From Microvirga calopogonii (GTDB lineage Bacteria > Pseudomonadota > Alphaproteobacteria > Rhizobiales > Beijerinckiaceae), in NCBI RefSeq assembly GCF_003347665.1, contig NZ_QDGA01000042.1, positions 1-42,564 of the forward strand: a DNA stretch of 42,564 nt, written 5' to 3'. Under the pieces are notes generated by a model. That model ran no database searches. It was not told where the DNA came from and saw nothing but the letters and a program-made list of their open reading frames with translations. How positions within the stretch are numbered: the stretch's first letter is position 1; each line of letters begins with the position of its first letter. Positions 1 to 7,897 of this stretch are shown piece by piece. Both the position numbers and the translations under genes were made by a program.

Positions 1-2
1 TG

Positions 3-22
3 CAATACCGTTGACTTAAGCT
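3..22 (+). repeat. Left terminal inverted repeat of the IS4-family element
   Basis: The sequence CAATACCGTTGACTTAAGCT is the exact reverse complement of 1675-1694. The match stops on both sides (bases 2 and 23 do not pair with 1695 and 1674), which fixes the ends of the element. Confidence 0.93.
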
Positions 23-402
23 ATAGGACCAAACGCCGGCGCAGCCGGGCGACCCACTGGTTGAAGCGGTACATCTCCAGATCATGGGATTGGCAGTACG
101 CCGTGCGTGTCAGTCGACTGGCATGCCAGTCGCGGACGTGCTGATGCCATGAAGGGCGGCCGCAGGCCTGGCCTGGTGGTCTGGAAGCAGTCTGCGGGAG
201 AGCCGTTGACAGGAGCACCGTGTCCTCCACCATTGGCGCGACAATCCGGATAAGCGCGCTGGAGCGGACGATCGGCGCGGTCAGGGGCGGCCCAGCCCGC
301 GCCTTGGTCGGGAAGTTGCTCATCTTACGTTTCACCACACGTGGATTGTGGCGACCTCGACGGTGCTCGGCCGGTGTGTCGATGATCTCGATCAGGATCA
401 TC

Positions 403-1623
403 TCATGCATCTGATGCTGTCGCTGAGGGGGAAAACGCGGCATAAAACGGGAGATGCCGCCGGACAATCCGCACCGTGTGGAGGAAGGACAACGTGTCCG
501 GGTCGCACCCGGCCTTTCGGCTGGCGGCATAGATCAGCTGCCGCAACGCCAGATGGACGAGCAGAAAGCCATAGAGTTCTTGTTCGGCCAGATCCGCCCG
601 GCGACTGCGCAGCATCAGGCGCTGCCCGGGCAGGCTCACCTTGAATTCGGCGAAGGTCCCCTCGCACTCCCACCGTTCATGATACAGCGCTGCCAACTCC
701 GTCGCTGGCGCGACGGCCGGGTCGAGGAGCGTGGTGACCAGCCGATCGAGGGGCTCCGCGTCCGCGATGCCTTCCAGGCGGTCGTCAATGACGCGCACGA
801 CCTGTCCCCCCTCATTGTGTCGACGCTGCTTGGGCGAGGCGTAAAGCCGGCTCAGATACGAGCCATCGGGAAGGCGCTGGTGGCAGGGCAGTTTGTGGTT
901 GACGCGCACCCGCCAGAGCAAGTCGGCGCCCGTCGCTGCCGCCAAGCGCCACAGCTCAAAGCCGACGAAGGCCCGATCAGCCAGACACACCATGTTCGGC
1001 TGCAAGTGCTGCAACACGCGCGGCGTCAAGCGGACCTCGCTGGTGTCGTAGCGGCCAACCGCCACGGCGAACATGGCATGGGTGCCGGTTTCAATCAGCC
1101 CCACCAGGCGCAGCTTCGGGAAGCTGCTGGCGCCCCGCGAGGCGGCAGGGCGGCCGAACTGGGCCTCCAGTTCCGGCGTATCCGGCAGATCGATGGTCGT
1201 GCCATCCACACTGACCAACCGGCGACCACGGTACCACGCTCCGGGCGTGCCGGGGTCCGCAATGGGATGGGCCACCCGCTGGAACAGCTCCCGCATGGGC
1301 GTGACCCCCAGCCGGATCCGCGCACGGGTGATGGCCGACTTGGTCGCCCCCAGCGCGTCGAGCCCGCCCAGGCGGAGCCACCGCACCCCCTCCAGCAGGC
1401 ATCGCAACACCTCGCCGTAGGAGGCCTGTGCATACAAGGCCAGCGCCATCACATAGTACACCACCAACGGCGCTGGCAGCTGTCGATGCCGCTGGCTCTG
1501 TCGCTGCGTCGCGACCAGCACAGCGTCAATCAAGGCCGCCGGAACGGTCGTCGTCAGCACCCCGAGTGTGACGAGATCGCTGATCCGTGGGCTGTCCGGA
1601 AGGCGCGCTGGAGGTCGGGTCAT
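403..1623 (-). CDS. IS4-family DDE transposase, C-terminus apparently frameshifted
   Basis: This 406-residue transposase has an N-terminal IS4-type domain (about residues 10-110) and a DDE catalytic core. The catalytic residues are visible as D140 (SVDGT), D216 (LADRAF) and E321 within the Y-2-R-3-E-6-K signature (YHERWECEGTFAEFK). The ATG at 1623 follows a GGAGGG ribosome site. The last residues, after about 395, do not resemble the family. The expected basic tail (NPRVVKRKMSN) is encoded at about 302-352 in the +1 frame. The shift maps to a run of five G and four A at 427-435 (plus strand), where skipping one base gives AAFPPQRQ and then the conserved tail. This could be a mutation, a sequencing error in a homopolymer, or a recoding site. 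Confidence 0.88.
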   Translation of the reverse strand: MTRPPARLPDSPRISDLVTLGVLTTTVPAALIDAVLVATQRQSQRHRQLPAPLVVYYVMALALYAQASYGEVLRCLLEGVRWLRLGGLDALGATKSAITRARIRLGVTPMRELFQRVAHPIADPGTPGAWYRGRRLVSVDGTTIDLPDTPELEAQFGRPAASRGASSFPKLRLVGLIETGTHAMFAVAVGRYDTSEVRLTPRVLQHLQPNMVCLADRAFVGFELWRLAAATGADLLWRVRVNHKLPCHQRLPDGSYLSRLYASPKQRRHNEGGQVVRVIDDRLEGIADAEPLDRLVTTLLDPAVAPATELAALYHERWECEGTFAEFKVSLPGQRLMLRSRRADLAEQELYGFLLVHLALRQLIYAASRKAGCDPDTLSFLHTVRIVRRHLPFYAAFSPSATASDA

Positions 1624-1674
1624 GACTGAACCCTCCGCAAGCCACTCCCTCTCGTCACTTCACACCCCATCGGC

Positions 1675-1694
1675 AGCTTAAGTCAACGGTATTG
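1675..1694 (+). repeat. Right terminal inverted repeat of the IS4-family element
   Basis: Exact reverse complement of 3-22. It marks the transposase-proximal end of the element, 51 bp upstream of the transposase start. Confidence 0.93.
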
Positions 1695-1781
1695 GGTCTA
1701 GCTGGACCTACCATTTAGAGGGAGAGCGACGATCGTTCTGTCGCCTTCTCAGTTTAGATCCGGAGAGATCGTATTTGCATT

Positions 1782-2469
1782 CTATGCATTCTCCCGCCTT
1801 ACGGGCGCTAACCCGCCGCCGGCCACTGGTAGATCAGTCCTTCGTGGGGCAGAGGCAACCCGTGTGGTCCGACCCTTCTGGCCAAAGCGCGCTTCGTCCT
1901 GACACCAGAGCTGGAGAGAGTGCTCGGGATGTTCAGCTGCGAGGGCCTGCAGCTTGGACGGGAGCTGCTTTTTTGAACGCCGCCTGCGCGGCGGGACTGC
2001 CCTTGGGATGAGACGGTCGCGTCTTCTGACGCGAGAGGCCGAGGCGCTTGAGCACGCGGGAGAGGCCCCACTGGCTATAGCTGACGCCATAGGTTTGCTC
2101 GACATGCTCGCACAGGTCGATCAAGCGCCAGGCGCTCACCCCATCGCGCTCAGGCTCGGGCCCGCGCAGGATATGGGCCTTAAGCGCAGCCTGCTGACCC
2201 GAAGTGAGTTGTCCCGGGCGGCCAGTGCGAGGATGGTCGTGCAGACCGTCAGGGCCCTCGACATTGAAGCGCTGGATGGCATCGTGCAGGGCTTGGCGCT
2301 CCATGCCGGTGAGCCGGGCCGCTTCGGCCCGGGTCATGCCCTCCAGCGCATTGGCAATCGCCAGGAGCCGCAGCGCGGCCCGACAATCCTTCTCACGGGC
2401 CGCACGCGTACGCAGATCGGCTGGCGAGTGGTCTTGACGGATCGGGAGCCCGGCCATGCTGATCTCCAT
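1782..2469 (-). pseudogene. IS630-family transposase remnant, frameshifted and truncated
   Basis: The ATG at 2469 opens a frame with the N-terminal helix-turn-helix half of an IS630-type transposase (AEAARLTGM, GLHDHPRTGRPG, YGVSYSQWGLSRVLKRLG). That frame stops at 1933. The continuation lies in the +1 frame: LPSKLQALAAEHPEHS followed by WCQDEARFGQKGR, which contains the first catalytic Asp of the DDE domain. The frames join at a run of six T on the plus strand (1969-1974, six A in the gene), where one base fewer restores FKKQLPSKL. Similarity fades after about 1857, so most of the catalytic domain is missing. No terminal repeats or TA duplication could be identified. It is probably inactive. 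Confidence 0.8.
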
Positions 2470-2635
2470 CAACAGCGCCCCCGCTCCCCAGTGAATCACG
2501 TCAGGCACACCACCGCAAATCCGAGTCAGCACTTCAGTGGACGGGTATAATTCCAACATGGCAGAGCTTATTGCGATCTTTTCCGACTCTCGGGTGTTGT
2601 GCCTCCTGTGAAACCAGCGGGAGGATCGTGTGGGG

Positions 2636-3583
2636 ATGGGGTCGAGCGGGGATATTCTGGATTGCCTGATCGTGGGAGGGGGGCCGGCGGGGCTGACGAC
2701 GGCCCTGTACCTGGCCCGGTTCAAGCGCCGGTTCCTGGTAGTAGACGGCGGCACGCCCCGGGCAGCCTGGATCCCGACCAGCCACAACATTCCGGTTTTC
2801 GCGGAAGGAATCTCCGGCAAGGAGATCCTGGCCCGGGCCCGCGCCAATCTCGAACAATATGGGGCCGCGATCCAGCCGGGGCGCGTTACGGGGCTTCGCA
2901 AGCAGCCGGACCGCTTCATTGCGGTCGTCGAGGACAATGATGGCGGCATGAGCCAGATCGCCGCCCGGCGCGTGGTGCTGGCCACCGGCTCGGTGGATAT
3001 CGAGCCGGACCTGCCGGACGTGCCCAACGCAGTCCAACAGGGGCTCGTCCGCTATTGCCCGATCTGCGACGGATACGAGTCGCGGGACCGCAAGATTGCC
3101 GTCATCGCCTATGGGGCCCATGGGGTAGGGGAGGCGGTCTTCATCGCCCGCACCTACTCCCGCGACGTGACCCTGCTCACGCTGGGGCAGCCCCTGGAGC
3201 TTGACCCGGAGCAACGAGCGAGGCTCGATGAGCACCAGGTCAAGATCGTCGAGACTCCCGTCGAGTGCCTCGACATGGAAGGCGACCGGATCTCCGCCGT
3301 CCATATGGGCGGCAAGGAGCATCGCTTCGACGTGCTCTATTCGGCGCTCGGGCTGAAATACCGCTCGGACCTCGCCATCTCGCTTGGAGCCGAGCACGAT
3401 CCATCCGGCAGCCTTATCGTCGACAGCCATTGTCAGACGACCGTGAAGGGCCTCTACGCTGCTGGCGACATCGTTCGCGGTCTCGACCAGATCGTGGTCG
3501 GCATGGGCCATGCGGCGCTCGCTGCGGCCCATATCCACAATCATTGCGAATTGCCGACCGAGGACGAGCCGGGCGGGGCGTGA
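2636..3583 (+). CDS. Thioredoxin-reductase-like FAD/NAD(P)-dependent oxidoreductase
   Basis: This protein of about 315 residues is a two-dinucleotide-fold flavoprotein of the thioredoxin reductase family. An N-terminal FAD-binding Rossmann motif (IVGGGPAGL, near residue 12), the redox dithiol CPICDGYE (Cys141 and Cys144) and a C-terminal FAD motif (GLYAAGDIVRGLDQI) are visible. The CxxC implies dithiol/disulfide electron transfer, but no thioredoxin gene is adjacent, so the acceptor is unknown. A GGGAGGA site at 2619-2625 precedes both a GTG at 2630 (4 nt away) and an ATG at 2636 (10 nt away). I chose the ATG, but the start is ambiguous by two codons. A TATAAT-like hexamer at 2546-2551 has no convincing -35 partner. 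It is convergent with the esterase gene, 9 bp away. Confidence 0.88.
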   Translation: MGSSGDILDCLIVGGGPAGLTTALYLARFKRRFLVVDGGTPRAAWIPTSHNIPVFAEGISGKEILARARANLEQYGAAIQPGRVTGLRKQPDRFIAVVEDNDGGMSQIAARRVVLATGSVDIEPDLPDVPNAVQQGLVRYCPICDGYESRDRKIAVIAYGAHGVGEAVFIARTYSRDVTLLTLGQPLELDPEQRARLDEHQVKIVETPVECLDMEGDRISAVHMGGKEHRFDVLYSALGLKYRSDLAISLGAEHDPSGSLIVDSHCQTTVKGLYAAGDIVRGLDQIVVGMGHAALAAAHIHNHCELPTEDEPGGA

Positions 3584-3592
3584 TGGTGCCTC

Positions 3593-4612
3593 TCAGGTCA
3601 GCGCCTTGGCCAGCAACGGCAGGCTGATATCCATGCGGTAATCGACCGAGGAATGGTCATCGTGGAATTCCTCGTAGGTGTGGGGAATACCAGCGGCTTC
3701 GAGCTTCCGGCGCATGATCCGCGAGCCGTAGACCATGTTGTATTGATCGATGTCGCCACAATCGATGTAGAAGGCCTTCAGGTTGCGCAGGTTCTGCTGG
3801 TGCTCGGGCTGATCGACCATCCGTAGGGGGTCCCAGCGCAGCCAGTTGGCCCAGCGCTCCTTGATGATCTCGCAGGTCTGCAGGTCCACCGGCAGGCGGA
3901 CACCGTAGAACTGTCTCGGGTCCGGATCGAAGCTGGCCGCTTGGGCGAGGAGCATTAGGGTATGCCAGTCCTTGTCTTTGGCCTTGGGACCGGCCTCGAA
4001 CTTGCGCAGGAACGCCTCGATGGACATGTCATGGCCGGCGAGGTGGCGCAGAGCTCCGGCAAACTCGCCGAGGTGGTAAAGGTACTCGAAACCCACATCA
4101 CCGGAATGGGACGCGGCCGCCGCCCAGACCGAACCACCGTGCCGCAGGGCATGGACCATGGCGCCGTAGCCGCCCGAGCTCTTGCCGAATACGCCTCGGC
4201 ACCCGGCTCCGCCGCACCCGAGACGCTCCTCGACGAACGGTAGCATCTCCCGGATGAGGAAGGTCTCCCACGGGCCCATGGCCGCGCTGTCCACGTATTG
4301 GTTGCCGCCCAGGCGCGTGAAACAATCGGGAAAGGCCACGACGACCGGCGGCATCGCGCCCGTGCCGATCAGACGGTCGAGGCGCTCGGGCATGTTCTCG
4401 CCGTAATTCTTCCAGTTGGTATGGGCGGGACCGCCTGCCGTATAGCCGACGAGATCGACGAGGAGAGGCAGGTCCCGGCCGTCATGACCGGCCGGCACGT
4501 AGACGTCGATCCGGCGGCGGGACGGGTCCCCGAGAAGGTTGTCCCTGAGGCTTTGGCTGTCGAGCCAGAGGCTGTGCACCGTGCCTGCCGGCACATCATG
4601 GTTCTTCCGCAT
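3593..4612 (-). CDS. Alpha/beta-hydrolase esterase, enterochelin-esterase/esterase D-like
   Basis: This 339-residue protein of the putative esterase family probably hydrolyses an ester bond. The nucleophile elbow GKSSGG (Ser145 from the chosen start) lies after a strand ending in GVF. A likely acid (DCGDIDQ) and a catalytic His (HDDHSSVDYR) lie near the C-terminus, completing a Ser-Asp-His triad. No signal peptide is seen, so it is probably cytoplasmic. In-frame ATGs occur at 4663, 4624, 4618 and 4612. The last is preceded by GAGG at a good spacing and was chosen, which would make the longer N-terminus untranslated. The substrate cannot be read from the sequence. Confidence 0.82.
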   Translation of the reverse strand: MRKNHDVPAGTVHSLWLDSQSLRDNLLGDPSRRRIDVYVPAGHDGRDLPLLVDLVGYTAGGPAHTNWKNYGENMPERLDRLIGTGAMPPVVVAFPDCFTRLGGNQYVDSAAMGPWETFLIREMLPFVEERLGCGGAGCRGVFGKSSGGYGAMVHALRHGGSVWAAAASHSGDVGFEYLYHLGEFAGALRHLAGHDMSIEAFLRKFEAGPKAKDKDWHTLMLLAQAASFDPDPRQFYGVRLPVDLQTCEIIKERWANWLRWDPLRMVDQPEHQQNLRNLKAFYIDCGDIDQYNMVYGSRIMRRKLEAAGIPHTYEEFHDDHSSVDYRMDISLPLLAKALT

Positions 4613-4750
4613 GGTCATCCTCATCCGTCGCCAAAGGGAATGATGTGGCGGCCAAACGGGCACTTGTCCAGAATCCGGGCTCTCGCGGCAGTTAATAAGT
4701 CCTTATCTCACCTAGCCATTCCGGTGATTGCAGGTCTACGGTGCCGCGAT

Positions 4751-4821
4751 AGCGCATCGTGCGGATCCGGAGGGCCACGTCAGTGAAAAGTGGACCCGGT
4801 TTTCGCCCCATCCGATGCTCT
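4751..4821. repeat. Palindromic intergenic repeat, family 1, mosaic copy
   Basis: This copy contains the core AAAAGTGGACCCGGTTTTC, found again at 12877-12893, flanked on the left by AGCGCATCGT and on the right by CCGATGCTCT. The two arms belong to two different subtypes (compare 12855-12905 and 12792-12842), so it looks like a recombined unit. It sits between the divergent esterase and permease genes, about 25 bp from the permease start. Confidence 0.75.
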
Positions 4822-4845
4822 AAGTCATAGCTTGGGGGATTATCC

Positions 4846-6177
4846 ATGACCGACAGTTTCCTGCCACGATGGAGCCTGAAGACCGAAGGCGTGATCATGC
4901 CGGATGAGCGGCTTCCGACCGGCCAGATGGTCGTCGTGGGCCTGCAGCATGTGGTGGCCATGTTCGGCGCAACCGTGCTCGCGCCGATCCTGATGGGTTT
5001 CGATCCCAATGTGTCGATCCTGTTCTCCGGTCTGGCGACGCTGATCTTCTTCTTCGTCGTGGGCGGCCGGGTTCCGAGTTATCTCGGGTCGAGCTTCGCC
5101 TTCATTGGTCCCGTTCTCGTTGCCACCGGCGCGAGCGTCGGGAGCCCTAACCCGAACCTCCCCGTGGCGCTCGGCGGCATCATCGCGGCCGGTGCGCTCT
5201 ACTTCCTGATCGGCCTCGTGGTGCAGATGGCGGGGCATCGCTGGATCGAGCGACTGATGCCGCCGGTGGTCACGGGTGCCATCGTGGCCGCCATCGGCCT
5301 CGTGCTCGCTCCCATCGCGATCAACAGCGCCTCCGGCGTCACCCCGGACAATGCGGCCGGCAGCGATTTCGCTCGCTGGATCGCGCTTGCCACCGTCGTG
5401 GCGGTCGGGTTCGTCGCCGTGTACGCGCCGGGAACGATGCGCCGCCTGCCGGTCCTGATCGGAGGCGCCGCCGGCTACCTGATCTACTACATCTGCGCCA
5501 ACGTGCTGGGCCTGGGACAGCCGATCGATTTCACCAGGATCGGCCAAGCCGCCTGGTTCGGCCTGCCGACCTTCCAGAGCCCCGTCTTCGACGCCCGCGC
5601 CATCAGCCTCATCGCGCCCGTGGCGATCATCCTCGTGGCGGAGAACCTCGGGCACATCAAAGCCATCGGCGCCATGACGGGCCGCAACCTCGATCCCTAT
5701 CTCGGTCGCGCCTTCATGGGCGACGGCTTGGCCACCATGCTGTCCGGCTCCGCCGGCGGGACGGGCATGACCACCTATGCCGAGAACATGGGCGTGATGG
5801 CCGTGACCCGCATCTACTCGACGCTGGTCTTCGTCATCGCAGCGGGCTTCGCTCTTCTCCTCGGGCTTTCGCCCAAGTTCGGCGCCTTCATCGGCACCAT
5901 TCCGGGCCCTGTGCTCGGCGGCCTGTCCATCGTGGTGTTCGGCCTCATCGCGGCCACCGCGGGCCGGATCTGGGTCGAGAACCGGGTCGACTTCTCGAAC
6001 CCGCGCAATCTCATCACCGTTGCCGTCGCCTTGGTTCTGGGTGCGGGCAACTTCAAGCTGAATGTCGGCGGCTTCACCCTCGACGGCATCGGCACGGCAA
6101 CCTTCGGCGCCATCATCCTCTACCACATCCTGCGGATGGCGCCCGGACCCGTCGAGCGTCCGCAAGCGGCCGAATAG
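4846..6177 (+). CDS. NCS2-family uracil/xanthine permease, UraA/RutG-like
   Basis: This 443-residue integral membrane protein of the nucleobase:cation symporter-2 family should import a nucleobase such as uracil or xanthine with protons. About a dozen hydrophobic segments are visible. Family motifs include VGLQHVVAMFGATVLAP (residues 31-47), Glu266 in VAENLGH and Glu313 in TTYAENMGV. The last two correspond to the substrate-binding glutamates of UraA. The AENMGVMA wording fits the uracil-permease branch better than the purine branch, but substrate is inference. No pyrimidine catabolic (rut) genes are nearby. A hairpin follows at 6208-6232. Confidence 0.88.
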   Translation: MTDSFLPRWSLKTEGVIMPDERLPTGQMVVVGLQHVVAMFGATVLAPILMGFDPNVSILFSGLATLIFFFVVGGRVPSYLGSSFAFIGPVLVATGASVGSPNPNLPVALGGIIAAGALYFLIGLVVQMAGHRWIERLMPPVVTGAIVAAIGLVLAPIAINSASGVTPDNAAGSDFARWIALATVVAVGFVAVYAPGTMRRLPVLIGGAAGYLIYYICANVLGLGQPIDFTRIGQAAWFGLPTFQSPVFDARAISLIAPVAIILVAENLGHIKAIGAMTGRNLDPYLGRAFMGDGLATMLSGSAGGTGMTTYAENMGVMAVTRIYSTLVFVIAAGFALLLGLSPKFGAFIGTIPGPVLGGLSIVVFGLIAATAGRIWVENRVDFSNPRNLITVAVALVLGAGNFKLNVGGFTLDGIGTATFGAIILYHILRMAPGPVERPQAAE

Positions 6178-6191
6178 CACGAGCCTTCTCA

Positions 6192-6216
6192 GGAACACGC
6201 TCTTGGAGCCCGCGTT
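6192..6216 (+). promoter_or_regulatory. EcfG-type promoter of the SDR gene
   Basis: GGAAC at 6192-6196, a 16-nt spacer and CGTT at 6213-6216 match the general-stress sigma EcfG consensus exactly. Transcription would start near 6223, about 90 nt before the SDR start codon. The -10 lies inside the left arm of the permease terminator hairpin. Confidence 0.8.
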
Positions 6217-6232
6217 GAGCCTCAACGCGGGC
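6208..6232 (+). terminator. Hairpin downstream of the uracil/xanthine permease
   Basis: An 11-bp perfect stem (GCCCGCGTTGA with its complement) and a 3-nt loop, followed by TTCGTCGT rather than a clean T-run. It probably terminates permease transcription, although the weak U-tract lowers certainty. It overlaps the EcfG-type promoter at 6192-6216. Confidence 0.6.
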
Positions 6233-6314
6233 TTCGTCGTGCATGGTCTGTCTCGATTCCCGGCCGTGCGGAGTTTCGCATCCCTTTCCCACCGATCTTG
6301 CACGGAATGATGCC

Positions 6315-7175
6315 ATGAGCTCCGAACAGCAGCAGACGATGCCCCCTCAGGTCCAGGACAAGCAGCCAGGTCACGAGACCGAGATGAATCCTCGGCCCGA
6401 TTACGAGCCCCGTTATCCCGGCAGCGGACGGTTGAAAGGGAAGGTCGCGCTCGTCACCGGAGGCGACAGCGGCATTGGGCGGGCCACCGCCGTTCTCTTC
6501 GCCCGCGAAGGCGCCGACGTGGCCATCCTGTATCTGAACGAGGGCGAGGATGCGCAGGAGACGAAGCGCCTCATCGAGCGGGAAGGGCGCTCCTGCCTGA
6601 CCATTGCCGGCGACGTCGGTGATCCGAATATCTGCCGCTCCGCCGTCGATCAGGTCGTCCAGCATTTCGGAAAGCTCGACGTACTCGTCAACAACGCCGC
6701 CGAGCAGCATCCGAAGAAGGACATCGCCGAGATCACGCCCGAACAGATCGACCGCACCTTCCGCACCAACATCTTCGGATATTTCTACATGGTGCAGGCC
6801 GCCATGCCGCACCTCAAGAAGGGCTCGGCGATCATCAACACCACGTCGGTCACGGCCTATCGCGGCAGCTCGGAGCTTCTCGATTACAGCGCCACCAAAG
6901 GAGCCATCGTGGCCTTCACGCGCTCTTTGGCGCAAAAGCTCGCGAGTGAAGGCATCCGCGTCAACGGCGTCGCGCCGGGACCGATCTGGACGCCGCTCAT
7001 TCCATCGACCTTCCCGGTCGAGAAGGTGAAGCAGTTCGGGGCCAACACGCCGATGAAGCGCCCGGGGCAACCCAACGAGGTGGCGCCGTCCTATCTGTTC
7101 CTGGCGTGTGAGGATTCCTCCTACATCACGGGCACGGTCCTGCATCCGAACGGCGGCGATCCGACCGAGGCATGA
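6315..7175 (+). CDS. SDR-family oxidoreductase, general-stress type
   Basis: This 286-residue short-chain dehydrogenase/reductase has a 40-residue polar N-terminal extension ending in RPDYEPRYPGSGRLKGK. That extension is characteristic of the YghA/YdaD (GSP39) stress-associated branch. The cofactor motif TGGDSGIG, the NNAA motif, a catalytic Ser in TTSVTAY and YSATK (Tyr-x-x-x-Lys) are all present, so catalysis should be intact. The substrate is not known for this branch and cannot be inferred here. The ATG at 6315 agrees with the family N-terminus. It is preceded by a perfect EcfG-type promoter and followed by a strong hairpin, so it is probably a monocistronic stress-response gene. Confidence 0.88.
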   Translation: MSSEQQQTMPPQVQDKQPGHETEMNPRPDYEPRYPGSGRLKGKVALVTGGDSGIGRATAVLFAREGADVAILYLNEGEDAQETKRLIEREGRSCLTIAGDVGDPNICRSAVDQVVQHFGKLDVLVNNAAEQHPKKDIAEITPEQIDRTFRTNIFGYFYMVQAAMPHLKKGSAIINTTSVTAYRGSSELLDYSATKGAIVAFTRSLAQKLASEGIRVNGVAPGPIWTPLIPSTFPVEKVKQFGANTPMKRPGQPNEVAPSYLFLACEDSSYITGTVLHPNGGDPTEA

Positions 7176-7179
7176 CACG

Positions 7180-7212
7180 AAAAAGGGCGGCTCGCGGAGC
7201 CGCCCTTTTTCT
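7180..7212. terminator. Bidirectional intrinsic terminator
   Basis: A stem of 13-14 bp (AAAAGGGCGGCTC paired with its complement) with loop GCG, flanked by A on the left and T on the right. It can end both the SDR transcript (plus) and the small membrane-protein transcript (minus, stop codon at 7231). Confidence 0.9.
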
Positions 7213-7230
7213 GACTGTGATTGAGGTCGA

Positions 7231-7434
7231 TCAGCGTCTACGGCGCACACGAACCGGCACAAGGCTGGGCGCAGGTGCGGTGCATGCGACAAAAAGCATG
7301 AGGGCTGAAAGCGAACCGGCGATCAGGAAAAGTACTTCTGCGATTACGACCTGAGAAGCCGCTCCAGTAATCGCTGCAAGGATAGTAGCAACGGCAAAGA
7401 TACAAAATGCACGAAGGGCAACTGAACGAGTCAT
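7231..7434 (-). CDS. Small two-helix membrane protein, EcfG-type promoter
   Basis: This 67-residue protein has two hydrophobic segments (roughly residues 8-27 and 29-51) and a very basic C-terminus (VRVRRRR). That would place the tail in the cytoplasm if the positive-inside rule holds. The ATG at 7434 has a GGGAGAG site 7 nt upstream and lies 28 nt from the -10 of a perfect EcfG-type promoter on the same strand. A longer frame upstream to 7527 would run through this promoter and is rejected. No family is recognised. Promoter, ribosome site, hydrophobic pattern and terminator together support a real gene. Confidence 0.62.
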   Translation of the reverse strand: MTRSVALRAFCIFAVATILAAITGAASQVVIAEVLFLIAGSLSALMLFVACTAPAPSLVPVRVRRRR

Positions 7435-7461
7435 TGACCATCTCTCCCAAGTGATCTGGAA

Positions 7462-7486
7462 AACGTATGGGCGTAAGGCGAGTTCC
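7462..7486 (-). promoter_or_regulatory. EcfG-type promoter of the small membrane protein
   Basis: On the minus strand GGAAC (7486-7482), 16 nt, CGTT (7465-7462). The predicted start near 7455 gives a leader of about 20 nt containing the GGGAGAG ribosome site. Confidence 0.78.
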
Positions 7487-7554
7487 ATGCGAATAAAAGC
7501 CTGCAAGATTACTTTTGAATGATCCATGAACGCAGTGGATCATTTCTCGGGCGT

Positions 7555-7580
7555 GGAACCCTACAGTCGCGCTTGGCGTT
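7555..7580 (+). promoter_or_regulatory. EcfG-type promoter of the DUF1328 gene
   Basis: GGAAC (7555-7559), a 17-nt spacer and CGTT (7577-7580). Both 16- and 17-nt spacers are accepted by EcfG-type sigma factors. It is divergent from the promoter at 7462-7486, with the two -35 elements 68 bp apart. Confidence 0.75.
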
Positions 7581-7630
7581 GTTTGAACATCATCGGCTTT
7601 AAGTCGATCACCATTTAGAGAGGTAACACC

Positions 7631-7804
7631 ATGCTCGGTTGGGCAGTCACTTTCCTGATTATCGCTCTGGTCGCAGCTCTGTTCGGCTTCGGCGGCATCG
7701 CCGGCACGGCCGTCGAGATCGCGAAGCTGATCTTCTTCGTTGCGATCGTCCTCTTCGCCATCTCGGCCGTCATCGGCCTGCTGCGCGGGCGAAGCCCCAT
7801 GTAA
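7631..7804 (+). CDS. DUF1328 (UPF0391, YtjA-like) small membrane protein
   Basis: This 57-residue protein begins MLGWAVTFLIIALVAALFGF and contains a second hydrophobic helix (LIFFVAIVLFAISAVIGLL), the standard pattern of the DUF1328/YtjA family. These are tiny inner-membrane proteins, often stress-induced, with no defined biochemical role. GAGAGG lies 8 nt before the ATG. An EcfG-type promoter lies 50 nt upstream and a hairpin terminator follows, so the gene is probably a monocistronic member of the general stress regulon. Confidence 0.85.
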   Translation: MLGWAVTFLIIALVAALFGFGGIAGTAVEIAKLIFFVAIVLFAISAVIGLLRGRSPM

Positions 7805-7829
7805 GGCCGGCACGGCATGCGAGATCGTG

Positions 7830-7858
7830 AACGCCGCCTCGAAAGGGCGGCGTTTCCG
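7830..7858 (+). terminator. Intrinsic terminator after the DUF1328 gene
   Basis: A 9-bp perfect stem AACGCCGCC (7830-7838) with 7846-7854 and a 7-nt loop, followed by TTTCC-type sequence. It separates the DUF1328 gene from the 3' end of ecfG. Confidence 0.7.
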
Positions 7859-7897
7859 TTGGTGCCATTGATGTGAGGATTGGTGGGTGGGGGCTGG

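Larger units (their letters stand above)
3..1694 (-). mobile_element. Complete IS4-family insertion sequence
   Basis: The element is bounded by perfect 20-bp terminal inverted repeats (3-22 and 1675-1694) and carries one transposase gene on the minus strand. Its length of 1692 bp is typical for the IS4 family. The window begins two bases before the left end, so a target-site duplication cannot be checked. It lies beside a decayed IS630-type transposase, suggesting an insertion hot spot. The transposase reading frame is disturbed near its 3' end (see the CDS), so mobility is uncertain. Confidence 0.9.

Noticed and set aside
454..1629. 391-codon plus-strand frame across the IS4 element
   Set aside because: It is antisense to the transposase, lacks any family resemblance and has no ribosome site.
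1960..1980. Programmed -1 frameshift site in the IS630 remnant
   Set aside because: The A6 run suggested it, but -1 reading gives an unrelated frame. The family sequence continues only in +1, and the gene is truncated anyway.
2546..2551. TATAAT hexamer upstream of the flavoprotein gene
   Set aside because: No -35-like element at 16-18 nt, so it cannot be called as a promoter from sequence alone.
4840..6303. 487-codon open frame on the minus strand opposite the uracil/xanthine permease
   Set aside because: Composition (Arg, Asp, Gly, His, Glu rich, no hydrophobic core) is typical of antisense readthrough of a GC-rich membrane-protein gene, and the permease is unambiguous.
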